A stretch of 64,000 nt of DNA from an uncultured Acidobacteriota bacterium (GCA_937873515.1 CALMYB010000003.1:150236-214235), one strand, 5' to 3'. Shown: positions 9,265 through 18,613, counted from the first letter of the stretch. The notes: generated by a model not told the origin, from the letters alone. Translations and numbers: made by a program.

Positions 9265-9398
9265 ATTTGCTACTTAAGCCTCAGATAGAGCCTCTCCCCA
9301 GTAAAAGGGTATGACGTAAATAGTACCAGTAAGGTTCGACGCTTAATGTAAAGTTGTGTAAACCTTGCGCAAAGATTGCAAAAGGCGATGCGTATCAG

Positions 9399-10361
9399 CT
9401 AGATCTTTCGAAAATCAGACCTAGAGGTGGCCATCACGATCAAGCCGATGCCGAACGCAAACGTTGCAAACAATGCGATCGGCCAGACGAACGGCAAGGA
9501 GAGGACGAGCGTCCAGACCAGAACACCGGTAAGGGTTGCAAGGGTTTCCGAGCGGTTATTCTCGGGAAATGTAGTTCTCTGTATCCACTTACCAAGGGAC
9601 ACATGTAGAGCGATCCTGCCAAAGACGTATCCGAAAAGCAGCAAAAGGAGACAGAGACCGAGGGCCGCGACCGCAAGAAAGTTCGGGAGCGTGATGGCAC
9701 TTGCGATCACAACAGCGCCCGTGGCCATAAAAACGCCCGCCCCGATCGCACACACCTTGACCGGAGAGAGATTTAGTTTGGCAGCGGCACGCCCGACCGC
9801 ACCGGGAGCGATCGTCGAGAACACCATCGAGATCACGAACCAGATAAGGGCAAGCACCAACCGCTGCGCAAAGAAGCTAAGCGAGACGGAAGGTGAAAGC
9901 AGGCTGGCGGGGTCACGGGCAAAATCCTTGAGAGGTTCTTCCAACATCCCAAAGACGACAGTCTGCTTTCCGTCCACGCGCGCCGGTTTTTCGGCCTCCG
10001 GTTTATAGGCTCCGCCGATCACGATCACATCACCGCCGACAAAGGCGTCATGGCGTTGGATAACATTGCCGCCGATCGTCGCGACATCGCCCTCGATCCG
10101 GCCTTCGATCACGACGTCGCCGCCGATCGCAAGCACGCCCTTTGCCCGTTTGCTCACTGTAACGGATTTGCCGAAGGCGTAAACTTCCTGTTCGGGAGCG
10201 TCGCCGACGGTAATCATTTTCTGCTCTTCAGAAACTGAGATCTCGGGATGTGCGGACGCCGTCCGAGAAAAGCCCGTCAATGCGATGAGCATGACCACGA
10301 CGGCGAAGATCGTACTTCGGCGTTTAGCTAAAATACCCTGAGCTTTAGAACTATTTCTCAC
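9399..10361 (-). CDS. Bactofilin-like polytopic membrane protein of the sigma/anti-sigma operon
   Basis: This 320-residue protein begins with a signal-like helix (STIFAVVVMLIALTGFSRTASA). An outward segment has short bactofilin/hexapeptide-like repeats (AKGVLAIGGDVVIEGRIEGD, then DVATIGGNV and FVGGDVIVIGG), followed by about four to five transmembrane helices (residues about 165-310) and a short basic tail. The start is GTG at 10361, three bases after the anti-sigma stop codon, so translation is probably coupled. The same architecture (polymer-forming repeats plus membrane domain) is common beside ECF sigma/anti-sigma pairs in Acidobacteriota; I infer a role in envelope stress sensing or as a regulon target. 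No enzymatic motif was seen. Confidence 0.7.
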   Translation of the reverse strand: MRNSSKAQGILAKRRSTIFAVVVMLIALTGFSRTASAHPEISVSEEQKMITVGDAPEQEVYAFGKSVTVSKRAKGVLAIGGDVVIEGRIEGDVATIGGNVIQRHDAFVGGDVIVIGGAYKPEAEKPARVDGKQTVVFGMLEEPLKDFARDPASLLSPSVSLSFFAQRLVLALIWFVISMVFSTIAPGAVGRAAAKLNLSPVKVCAIGAGVFMATGAVVIASAITLPNFLAVAALGLCLLLLLFGYVFGRIALHVSLGKWIQRTTFPENNRSETLATLTGVLVWTLVLSLPFVWPIALFATFAFGIGLIVMATSRSDFRKI

Positions 10362-10364
10362 GGA

Positions 10365-10940
10365 TCAGAACAAAGGACGCAGGAGTTTGCGGAATGGCAC
10401 AAATTTCAGCCCTAATACGAACAAGCTAACGACTCCGAATACTCCTAACGTAGCCAGTACACCATCTGCCGGATTCAAGATACGAACTAGAGAGCGCACG
10501 AGAACAACAACACCCATTAGGAACGAATACGCCATCTGCGTTGCGAAAGCGCCGACCGCCGCTAGTTTTTGAACCAGTGCACCGAACGCCGCGACCAGGT
10601 CCGCACCTTCCGCTCCAAGAACAAAGAGCGAGAAGATAAAGAGGGAGGCGATGATGAATATCGCATTAAAACGCTCCTTCCAAGACCGCAGTCCAACAAC
10701 GTTATTCTCGGCGGTAGTGATGATCCTTTTGGAAAAATCCCTCGGGAGCTCCATTTCAGCCTCCGGTTTGCGAAGACTTGTTTCCAGCATTCTCAAGAAC
10801 TGTTTTTGGGCGTTCAATTCCGAGCGGCAGGGCGGACAAACATCCAAGTGTGCTTGGATCGCAAGATCGGCATGCGCATCGAGTTCGCCGTCAACAAATG
10901 CGGCAAGATCGAAATTTTCACAGTTCTGCTCTTTTGCCAT
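10365..10940 (-). CDS. Zinc-finger anti-sigma factor, membrane-anchored
   Basis: The 191-residue product has the ZAS motif H-x3-C-x2-C (HLDVCPPC, about residue 32), which clamps the cognate ECF sigma factor. After a linker come three predicted transmembrane segments (FIIASLFIFSLFVLG, FATQMAYSFLMGVVVLVRSL, LGVFGVVSLFVLGLKFVPF), placing it in the inner membrane. The ATG at 10940 shares one base with the TGA of the sigma gene (TGATG), a strong coupling signal; the TTG at 10943 is a less likely start. It should release the sigma factor on an envelope signal, possibly through the membrane protein encoded immediately downstream. Confidence 0.88.
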   Translation of the reverse strand: MAKEQNCENFDLAAFVDGELDAHADLAIQAHLDVCPPCRSELNAQKQFLRMLETSLRKPEAEMELPRDFSKRIITTAENNVVGLRSWKERFNAIFIIASLFIFSLFVLGAEGADLVAAFGALVQKLAAVGAFATQMAYSFLMGVVVLVRSLVRILNPADGVLATLGVFGVVSLFVLGLKFVPFRKLLRPLF

Positions 10941-11545
10941 CAAATGCCGTCGAAACCTCGCTTAATGAACAATTCGCGCATCATTTCGCGAGCGCGGAAC
11001 AACCTATTCTTGACCGTGCCGAGCGGCAAGCCGGTTATCTCCTTGATCTCGTCATAGCTTAGGTCGTGCGAATGCCGCAAGATGATCAGATCGCGATAGG
11101 CCGGTGGGAGACAGCGAACGACAAGTTCGATCTCGGTCCTCCATTCGCTTCGCTCACGCTCCTGTTCAGGATTCGGAGCTTTTGACTGAAGCTGCATCTC
11201 GAAAGAGCCTTCTTCATTTTCGGTCTCCAGGCTTTGGGCAGTAACCGTATTGCGGCGAATGTGGTCGATCGCCGCATTATGCGCGATCCGATAGAGCCAT
11301 GTCGAGAACTTGTAATCCGAACTGTATTTGCTTAGTGAATTGTAAACCTTGATAAATACTTCCTGTGTTACGTCAAGCGACGCCTCAAAGTCCCCAAGCA
11401 TCCGATAAACGTAACCCGTGATCGGCCGCTGATACCGATGGACCAAGGCTTCGAAATGGTCGGCACCTCCGCGGAGCGATCTTGCAATAAGCTCGCTATC
11501 CGAGAGTTCGGTAACATTCGCGAAGTTGATCGAAGCAGAAGTCAT
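10940..11545 (-). CDS. ECF (RpoE-type) RNA polymerase sigma factor
   Basis: The 201-residue protein has sigma region 2 (RMLGDFEASLDVTQEVFIKV, then WLYRIAHNAAIDHIRR) and region 4 (ILRHSHDLSYDEIKEITGLP and LGTVKNRLFRAREMMREL), with no region 1.1 or 3, as expected for an ECF factor. The ATG at 11545 (MTSASINF) was chosen over upstream frame extension because conserved sequence begins shortly after it. The anti-sigma gene overlaps its stop codon. It follows the PilM-like gene by 37 nt on the same strand, so it may be the tail of the secretin operon or have its own promoter in that gap. Confidence 0.92.
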   Translation of the reverse strand: MTSASINFANVTELSDSELIARSLRGGADHFEALVHRYQRPITGYVYRMLGDFEASLDVTQEVFIKVYNSLSKYSSDYKFSTWLYRIAHNAAIDHIRRNTVTAQSLETENEEGSFEMQLQSKAPNPEQERERSEWRTEIELVVRCLPPAYRDLIILRHSHDLSYDEIKEITGLPLGTVKNRLFRAREMMRELFIKRGFDGI

Positions 11546-11582
11546 ATTCAGACAGTATTTACGGAATTCTGCAAAAAAGGTT

Positions 11583-12524
11583 TCAGCCAGCTGCCGTAGC
11601 GGAGGACTGCGAACCAAAATGAAGCGACGCTAGACCAGAAGGTGCCGCAAGGACGTCAAAAGACAATCCAGTTCCGGCCCGATCGAGCCCTAGATCGTCG
11701 GCATCGAGCACGTCGATCTCCTGGCCAAATGCCTCAGCCGCGGCCGCGAGCACATCGCTCCGGCCGATCTCTTCCCCGATCAGGAGAATGTTCTCCAGAA
11801 TGCCGCCATACCGGTCGTGATAGAACATCAAGAGTCGATAGATCTCGTTTCCAGCCTCCGACGGAGTGCATGTCACAGAACGTACCACCGCCGGTTCGTT
11901 ATTGCGGAGTAAAAGCCCGGAAAACCCGCCAGGTTGGGCACTCAGTAACAGAGCATCACCAGCCAAGCTGTTATAAAGCCAGGTCGCCTCACTTATCACG
12001 CGCGGCAGAACAAGGCCTGCACGTCGGCCAAAACGCTCAAAGATCGTCTCGTATTCATCTATGACGGCGAGGCGGATCGCGGTTGTAAAGTAGCGCGATC
12101 GGCCCTCGACATCGTTCGATATCTTTCTGCGTGAGATCCGAAGGTCTGCGGCCGCGATCCCAAAGGTTTGTTCGGCTTTCCAATCGAAAATCTCTTGCCA
12201 CTCGCTTTTGGACGACGGTTCCGTCTCAAGAGTAACTATCGCCGTGCGAGCAGAGCTTCCCGGAAGCGAGACCGACCAACGCTTTTGATTCAAAAGGCCG
12301 GCAACCGCCAATGTGTCGTCCAAGCATTTAATAAAAGACGATTCATCGACGATGTTCTGATCGAAAAAATCCCCCTTGATCACGCCGGGCGAGATCGAAC
12401 TCGTAGCACATTGTCTAATTCTCAATCCACTTCGACCACCGTCCAAGGAGACAGCAGTGATCGAACGCTCCTCGATCCCGAGGCCTGCATTCGGAAAATT
12501 CGGCGAAGTCAGAAAATCGAACAT
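11583..12524 (-). CDS. PilM-like actin-fold protein of a type II/IV secretion-like operon
   Basis: This 313-residue cytoplasmic protein opens with a PilM-like strand and loop (AGLGIEERSITAVSLDGG) and continues with the pattern of an actin-fold ATPase. An early WSVSLPGSSARTAIV segment, a FDWKAEQTFGI segment and a late ILLIGEEIG segment match where PilM places its second nucleotide region. PilM normally links the pilus inner-membrane complex to the cytoplasm. No PilN/PilO genes follow, so the complex is reduced or completed elsewhere. The ATG at 12524 overlaps the upstream TGA (TGATG). Family assignment is by pattern and neighbours, not strong motif identity. Confidence 0.68.
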   Translation of the reverse strand: MFDFLTSPNFPNAGLGIEERSITAVSLDGGRSGLRIRQCATSSISPGVIKGDFFDQNIVDESSFIKCLDDTLAVAGLLNQKRWSVSLPGSSARTAIVTLETEPSSKSEWQEIFDWKAEQTFGIAAADLRISRRKISNDVEGRSRYFTTAIRLAVIDEYETIFERFGRRAGLVLPRVISEATWLYNSLAGDALLLSAQPGGFSGLLLRNNEPAVVRSVTCTPSEAGNEIYRLLMFYHDRYGGILENILLIGEEIGRSDVLAAAAEAFGQEIDVLDADDLGLDRAGTGLSFDVLAAPSGLASLHFGSQSSATAAG

Positions 12525-12928
12525 CAATATTTTGAGTACTCCTTGCCGTTGCTATCTATGCCCTCGGCCGTGCTTTTAACATCCTTTAGACCAGTTTCGC
12601 CCTCTTTGCCGGCAATATCGTCACCCTGCACCTCGGTCCATTCCGTCGATTCAGTGACGGGATCGATTGGCTTCTCTCGAAGATATTTTTCTGTGACAAG
12701 GTCATCGATGCTCTTGGGAAGATGTCCCTTGTCCGCAGAGAACTGATCGATCGCTCGCCGCATCTGCCAAAGATTCTCTTGCAGCACCGTCTCTTTTGCG
12801 TGCTGCACACTTCTTTGGTAGGTCGGTATCGCAACCGAGATCAAAATGATCAAAATGAACATTGCGATCATCAATTCGAGCAGCGAAAAGCCGCCTTCAC
12901 GTCGTCGCTCGCTAACTATTTTAAACAT
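12524..12928 (-). CDS. Type II secretion/type IV pilin-like pseudopilin (GspG-type)
   Basis: This 134-residue protein has a prepilin leader ending in a basic Gly-Gly, then GFSLLELMIAMFILIILISV. The +5 Glu is conserved, and a prepilin peptidase would cut after the Gly. The globular part has the GspG-like order AIDQFSADKGHLPKSIDDL, then LREKPIDPVT and EW. The first ATG (12928) overlaps the TGA of the upstream pseudopilin gene, making it preferable to the TTG/GTG codons two and one codons earlier. It should build the short pseudopilus that works with the secretin encoded two genes upstream. Confidence 0.88.
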   Translation of the reverse strand: MFKIVSERRREGGFSLLELMIAMFILIILISVAIPTYQRSVQHAKETVLQENLWQMRRAIDQFSADKGHLPKSIDDLVTEKYLREKPIDPVTESTEWTEVQGDDIAGKEGETGLKDVKSTAEGIDSNGKEYSKY

Positions 12929-13551
12929 CACCAATCAGAATACTTTTCGCCGTTCAGCGCCTCATCGTCGGAGGTGGACCTAATATCAAAAACGTTAACG
13001 CTGTCCCAGGAATCAGCGTCTTTCTCCTGATAGGACGAACGCAGCTTCCACTCGGTCTTTCCCGTCATCGGGTCAACAGGCAGCTCACGCAAGTAAACTT
13101 TTTTCCGCTCCTTGTTCTGGTTGATGTCGGTCGCCTGCGTGTCATCATCGCCAAGCCCGCGGCCGCCGCGAACATCTGCACCACGCGGACGCACCTTAAC
13201 GCCATCGACGAGGACCTGAAGGCTCGGCGGATATCGATCGAGATTGTCAACAGTAAAGATCGTACAATCGTCGATGACAACGCGGCTGCGCGGATCCGTT
13301 GGTATGTTTCCGCCTGGAATCGTGCGATTTCCCGACGAGACGGCGCCCTGCGGACACGCTCCGAGTGAATCACGCTTGAACTCATCGATCGCGCGCCGTA
13401 CGTCCCTTAGGGTCTCTCGAAGCCGCGTTTCCTTCTGCCGCTTTACCGCGGTCTGTGCGAGCGGGATGGCGCCCATGACGAGGATCGCAAGCACGCTGAG
13501 CGTAGCGACAAGCTCAAGCAAGCTGTATCCGTTTTGTTTGGAAAACTTCAC
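12928..13551 (-). CDS. Second pseudopilin/prepilin-like protein
   Basis: This 207-residue protein has a type III signal (NGYSLLELVATLSVLAILVM, +5 Glu present) and a GspG-like helix (RLRETLRDVRRAIDEFKRDS). A larger insert of about 60 residues contains CPQGA and a Gly/Arg-rich loop (RPRGADVRGGRGLGDDDT), and the end repeats the pattern LRELPVDPMTGKTEWKLRSS. The start is GTG at 13551, overlapping the secretin TGA by four bases. Two adjacent, divergent pseudopilins suggest a major and a minor subunit. Confidence 0.85.
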   Translation of the reverse strand: MKFSKQNGYSLLELVATLSVLAILVMGAIPLAQTAVKRQKETRLRETLRDVRRAIDEFKRDSLGACPQGAVSSGNRTIPGGNIPTDPRSRVVIDDCTIFTVDNLDRYPPSLQVLVDGVKVRPRGADVRGGRGLGDDDTQATDINQNKERKKVYLRELPVDPMTGKTEWKLRSSYQEKDADSWDSVNVFDIRSTSDDEALNGEKYSDW

Positions 13552-16043
13552 TTCCCTTCTGCCGCAACCGTGACCGGGATGTTTCGGCCGTCCTCGGTCA
13601 TCAAATTCAGAACGTCACCGTCGAAAGTGATCATTGGCACGCCATCGGCCAAGGCTTCGACGTCCAAGTATGCGATCACACCGGTCGGCGGAGTGGTCGT
13701 CCCTTCGGGCGCGATCAACGAAAAATACGTCTTTCCGTCCGTATTCAAAAATGGCATCACCGTTGAATTCGCTTTTTCACCAAACGCATCACCAAGCGAA
13801 ATGCCTCTTATCGCCAGCTTCGTCGAGTCGTACTTGACCCCGAGAACGGCGGAACGGAAGGCTTCCGGGCTTGAAAATGCGACGGCAACGCGAACCTTCT
13901 CGCCGGCTTTCATTGCGGCTACGGCCGCTAGCTGCACGGTCGCACGCGAAACCGCTGCACTGATCGGTTTGAGGGCAATGGGCGACGGCGAGTTGTCCGG
14001 GCGATCTGCCGTCTCCGCGAGATTCAGCGTTCGAACCGAATTATCGATCGGCTTGAGCAGCGGAGCGTCGACATTCGAATCCACTGCTGGCCTTGTCGGC
14101 TTCGCATCGGCATACGCTGCATTGGTCGGCGCAGACGAACTTGCGTCCGGCGATGTCTGAGCAGTGGCGTCCGTTCGAACGTACTGCGGTGCGTTGGTTT
14201 TTTGGTCAGGAAGATCGATCACGACATTCGTCGGCTTGCGCCGTGCGGCGGCGAGAAGTTCTTCACGCTGCTCCTCGATGATCATCGCCTCGAGCTGACC
14301 GCTGGTCGGTGTTGCAAGGCTTCCTGTATCTTGTTCGACAAGATCTTCAGGCAGAATGGCAGGAGCTCGGATCACACGAGGAGTAACGGCAATCACGATA
14401 TCGATCTGCGCATTCTCTTTCTTCGGAGCCGTAAACAACCTTCCGAGGATCGGTATAAGCCCCAGGAGCGGCAGGCCTGTGCGGCCGTTTCGCTCGTTAT
14501 TTTGTGCAACACTTGCAAGCAGAAGCGTTTTGTTATTCTGGACGCGTGCAGTGCCTTTGATCGTGCGTTCCGTAAAGATCGGCGTGAACGGATCGGGCCC
14601 GGCGCCGATATCCTTCGACTCGATCTCCATCGCGACCTGAACATCTTGATTCGGGAAAACGATCGGCTTGAACTTCAGCGAGAGGCCTACCTTTTCGTAG
14701 TTGATCACGTTCGAAACAACGCCGCCGTTACCCGGTGTCGTTCCGGCGCCAGTCACGAACTGTGCGCTCTGAACCGGTACACGCTGGCCGATCGTCGCCG
14801 ATGAATCTTCGTTATTAAAGGCGTGGATCTGCGTGGATGCAACGAGCTTCGTGTTCGTCTTGCTCTGAAGAGCCGCGATAGAACTGATCGGAAGGCCGAT
14901 CGCTATGCTCAGGAGATCGGTGCCCGAGAAAGGCATTCCGCTCGTGATCGGACCGGTCGAACCTTGATGCGCCGTCGGGAAGCCAACACCGCCCAGATTC
15001 AGCAGCGTTCCTCTATCGCCGCCCGTTCCGATCTGGTTACCAAATTGGAGAAGGTCGCCGCGATTGACTTCGTAGATCGCTACGTCCATAACGACCTCGG
15101 CGCGATCCTTATCGAGCGCGCGGATGAGTCTCCCGATGATCTTGATATTCTCCGAAGTGTCGCGAACCGTTACACTGTTGGTCGCATCATCAGGCAGAAT
15201 GATCGTCTGCGGACGACCGCCTTGGGCAGGTATCGCACCTTGAATGACCTTCTGAATGTCTTTCGGGCTCGCATTTGCGAGGTAGAACGTCTTAAGAACG
15301 AGCTGCTGGAGAATGTTGCGTCGGTTATTCGAGGCTACTAGGATCGTCCGCGGGCCGACCTTCTGGAAGAAAAGATTCTCCTGCAAAAAGATGTAATCAA
15401 GGGCACGCGCCGAAGTAACGTTCTTCAACTCGATCTTCACCTTGCGCGAATCAAGCCGTGATTCGCTGTCGAAAAGCACATTGAGGTCGAGATCCTTCGC
15501 AAGTTCCTTGACGATGAACTGAAGGTCGATGCCGGCCGGAAACGGCACATCGCGAAGCTTTTCAAGCTGCTGCGGAAGCTGCACATCTTCCGGCTTGTAT
15601 GCCGCGGGCTTGACCTTGAGCCCTGGACCGTCGGCCGCCTTGTCATCGGGCGAGCTCGCATCCTTTTGGAGCCGCACCATTCGCTCCATCTCGCTCTTAG
15701 CAAGCTCATTGGTCGGATCGAACCCATACGCACGTCGAAAAGCATTGTACGCACCCGCATAATCCTTCTCATCCGCGGCGACTGTTCCGCGTCTCATAAA
15801 CATCTGCGAAGCGTTGAACAGCGCACGCCGCAGGTGTAGGCGGTATTCCGGGTTTTTCGGGTTCTCGTTGACCGCGAGGGCAAATTCCTCGCAAGCCTTG
15901 TCCCATTCCTCAGACACCTCGTACTTCATTCCCTGTTTGAAATGCTTTTTGCCGTCGCCGATACCAAGCGCGAACGCCGGCGAAAGTAGTCCAAAAAGCA
16001 GGACAAGCGTCAAGGTCGTACGGAAAACCGCTATTTTCTTCAT
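13548..16043 (-). CDS. Secretin (GspD/PilQ family) with N-terminal TPR-like and C-terminal cohesin-like domains
   Basis: This 831-residue exported protein should form the outer-membrane channel of the secretion system. After a signal peptide come a TPR-like helical region (about 30-115), N0/STN-like and secretin-N domains (about 155-320: LNVLFDSESRLDS, LKTFYLANASPKDIQKVIQG), and the secretin core (about 370-560). The core ends LPLLGLIPILGRLF, then VIAVTPRVIR. A Pro/Asp-rich linker leads to a cohesin-like beta domain (about 700-828: VAAMKAGEKVRVAVAFSS, LGVKYDSTKLAIRGI). Cohesin domains usually bind dockerins or surface ligands; their fusion to secretins occurs in Acidobacteriota but is poorly studied. 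It is the first gene of the operon. Confidence 0.92.
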   Translation of the reverse strand: MKKIAVFRTTLTLVLLFGLLSPAFALGIGDGKKHFKQGMKYEVSEEWDKACEEFALAVNENPKNPEYRLHLRRALFNASQMFMRRGTVAADEKDYAGAYNAFRRAYGFDPTNELAKSEMERMVRLQKDASSPDDKAADGPGLKVKPAAYKPEDVQLPQQLEKLRDVPFPAGIDLQFIVKELAKDLDLNVLFDSESRLDSRKVKIELKNVTSARALDYIFLQENLFFQKVGPRTILVASNNRRNILQQLVLKTFYLANASPKDIQKVIQGAIPAQGGRPQTIILPDDATNSVTVRDTSENIKIIGRLIRALDKDRAEVVMDVAIYEVNRGDLLQFGNQIGTGGDRGTLLNLGGVGFPTAHQGSTGPITSGMPFSGTDLLSIAIGLPISSIAALQSKTNTKLVASTQIHAFNNEDSSATIGQRVPVQSAQFVTGAGTTPGNGGVVSNVINYEKVGLSLKFKPIVFPNQDVQVAMEIESKDIGAGPDPFTPIFTERTIKGTARVQNNKTLLLASVAQNNERNGRTGLPLLGLIPILGRLFTAPKKENAQIDIVIAVTPRVIRAPAILPEDLVEQDTGSLATPTSGQLEAMIIEEQREELLAAARRKPTNVVIDLPDQKTNAPQYVRTDATAQTSPDASSSAPTNAAYADAKPTRPAVDSNVDAPLLKPIDNSVRTLNLAETADRPDNSPSPIALKPISAAVSRATVQLAAVAAMKAGEKVRVAVAFSSPEAFRSAVLGVKYDSTKLAIRGISLGDAFGEKANSTVMPFLNTDGKTYFSLIAPEGTTTPPTGVIAYLDVEALADGVPMITFDGDVLNLMTEDGRNIPVTVAAEGK

Positions 16044-16249
16044 ATAGTTCGGTGCGTGTGTAAAAATTCGAGGCTCTTCGCCCGAAGAATAGTCACGAAA
16101 AATACAACCCGAAGTTGCAATAATCGCGTCTCGGGCCTCTTCTGCAAGGAAGCGCTCGGCCTATTTTCCGTGTATTGGATGCAAAAATCAACTACTTGGC
16201 TGTAATTGTCGGTCGCCGAGGCAACGTTAAACAGTGTTAAAGGAATCTA

Positions 16250-16279
16250 TTGACATCAGGAGCAATGCTGAGGTATCAT
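16250..16279 (+). promoter_or_regulatory. Near-consensus promoter giving an almost leaderless protease mRNA
   Basis: TTGACA (16250-16255, perfect) is followed after 18 nt by TATCAT (16274-16279, 5 of 6). Transcription would start near 16286, within a few bases of the ATG at 16289. There is no room for a Shine-Dalgarno sequence, so the message would be leaderless or nearly so. This is the strongest promoter match I noticed in the window. Confidence 0.6.
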
Positions 16280-16288
16280 CCGAACATT

Positions 16289-18591
16289 ATGCGAACCGTC
16301 CTCACATCGTTGGCGCTTGCAACCTTCTCTTTGCTTGGGTCTTTTGCCGCTCACGCAACTCCTAACCGCAGCCTCGATCCGATGGGTCTTTTTGTATCGC
16401 CAAGAAACGGAATGTTTGCAGATGCATACCTGTCCTTATTTTTCGGGGGGGGGGGGGGCAAGATCTGCTTTCTCCGACTTGTACCGTGCCGAACGGTGGA
16501 TCGGGTAATTCGTCGATCAGCTTCGACGACGTTACGCACACTCTAACGGGTGGCGCTTCAACTATCTATTACACTCGCGGAAACAACGATTCATCTTGCT
16601 CGGTGTCGGCGACGATGACCGGTCCTGGTGTCAATGTTAGCGGAAGCGACCCGGATTGTGATGGCCCAAATGCATTCGTTACCCTGACATCGCAGGCCTA
16701 CCAAGCCGGTGAAACATACTGTATTACAGCAACTCATAATTTTCCGCAGAATAGTTGCGGAACCAACGCTTGTATTACCATTCCCGGCCCGAAAGTCACG
16801 AGCCTTACGTTCGACCAGATACTCACCGACGATCTTCCGATAGACACGAACCCGAATGCCGGAGGCGGCCTAAGAATATTCCCGGACAAAAAGGTTCCGG
16901 CGGAAACCGTTGACCGTCGAAAGATCAGGGTAAAGGCGCAATATTCCACAGCGACGGCGGGAGTCCGCATATATTTCAGGAACTTCGACGTTGACGACCC
17001 GTCCGCAGACACTGCTCCAATTGACGCAAGTGATTCGCCGACAATTACGACCGGAAACGACAACAACGGAAACGTTGATGGGACAACAGCAACAAGAGCA
17101 GGCCTATTGATCGTTCCGCCTACGGGACAGCCCAATCCGTATAGTTGCCAGACGTTTTCAAACTCAAACGCAACCGGAGTTTCCTGCCTGACCGACGGAA
17201 CCGGTGCGGCAATCGTTGATTTTCAAACAACAATGCAGCCCGGCGACAATTTTTCCGTTGTTGCAGGTCCTGACGAAACATATGTGAGCGGTCTCGTTCT
17301 CGCCGCCAATGGCATCGACCTCAAGGACACCAACAATACCGAGATCCCTGTAACAACTTCCGCAACAAATGAATGCTCCGCCGTAATGAACAGAGCCTGC
17401 CGCACAGACATGCTCACCGTATGGCGCCGCCTCCACATGGAAGTCGATTCCATGGGAAAGGTTGGGATGAGCAATAATGTACACGGAACCATTGCACAGG
17501 TTGGGTCAACGAGTTGTTTGGTCGAGCAGTTGGAACCTCCAACACCTGTCCCCGATTCTAGCCCTTCCCCCTGCCCAACTCCCGCCCCAAGTCCGTGCGA
17601 AGTTAATGCCGGGTTCTTCGTTCAAACAAATGATCCATTGGAAACTGCCCGTTTCGAAAACGGCCGGATCAAGATTGGGGCATATTCTTTTCGCATACGC
17701 ACCAATGATGCGACAAGTGTTATTTTGTACGGCGTTCCTCAACATTCTCAAAGCATCCGTCCGGGATCAACCTTCGTTTTGTACGACGATGACGATTACA
17801 ACAACGACGATGGCATCAACCTAGACGGAGACGAATTAGAGAACGTGGTCAAATTGCCAAACAGCTTTACGTACGTTCTGTCGGAAGATGGAACGCATGC
17901 GGACGGAAGACCGAAGAACTTGTTTGGGGACGCCTATATCAGACCAGAATACCAGTGGGCTGAAACAAGCGGCTATAATCAGGCGAACCTGCAATTTGAA
18001 CTAAATGTTGAAGAAGGGCCGCAATATGCGACGCTACTTCAAGTACTCTCCCGTAACCGCGATTCGGAAAGTAAAGAAGCAGATGATTTTTGGATAACAT
18101 ACACGTTAGTCGGGTATCAAGGACCAAAATCGGCCGATTTTGATGGAAGTAGCGCAAATGGTGCTGATTACGAGCAGGGTCTTCTGGGGGTGAGTCCGAT
18201 ACAGTTTTTTGATCGCTCTCAAATTGGTGCTTGCGACTGTCAGAAAACTACTACATGCCCTCCTGGCGGGATGGTGTGTCAGCTTATGAATGGCGGTGAA
18301 GTCATTCCAGTTGGCGCGAATGGCTCCCTAATATTTCAAGAGGTTCTTCAAGATTACACAAAATATTTCCTCTCTCCACCGCCCCCTATTGTTAGTAGAA
18401 CGATCGATGAAATACGAATCACCATTCCCCATGAAATTGGACACCAATTCGGTCTTTTGGGGGACCAGAAAAGGATGACATTCAAGATAATGGATTACTC
18501 CAACTATCTTTGCGATCAGATAAATGAAGTCAGGTTCAACCCCGAGCATCTGAACCTGATGCGGCGGCGGGTTAGGAGTCCGGGGAAATAG
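16289..18591 (+). pseudogene. Exported HExxH zinc metalloprotease, frameshifted at a G14 tract (possible ON/OFF switch)
   Basis: The ATG at 16289 opens a signal peptide (MRTVLTSLALATFSLLGSFA) and about 34 further residues in frame 2. The G14 run (16445-16458) then leaves that frame out of register with a 701-codon frame 1. Frame 1 is open from after a TAA at 16363 and encodes a Cys-rich start, a long beta-rich extracellular part and a Pro/Ser/Cys linker around 17560. The C-terminal zincin site is HEIGHQFGLLGD, with KIMDYSNY as a Met-turn-like sequence. In metzincins position 11 is usually His or Asp; here it is Gly with Asp next. As read, the gene is OFF; 12 or 15 G would join signal and mature parts. 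Alternatives are a sequencing error, or initiation at GTG 16486, which would lack a signal peptide. Confidence 0.75.
16445..16458 (+). repeat. Homopolymeric G14 tract inside the protease coding region
   Basis: Fourteen consecutive G lie between the signal-peptide frame and the mature-protein frame. Tracts of this length slip during replication and act as phase-variation switches in several bacteria. With 14 G the two frames do not join; with 12 or 15 G they do, giving a short Gly linker. Confidence 0.9.
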
Positions 18592-18613
18592 CTAGACTCA
18601 GAGGACACGAAAA

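Noticed and set aside
16317..16508. Third-frame 63-codon ORF across the G tract as the true protease start
   Set aside because: It lacks a signal peptide and stops before the mature domain; the ATG at 16289 has the promoter and signal peptide.
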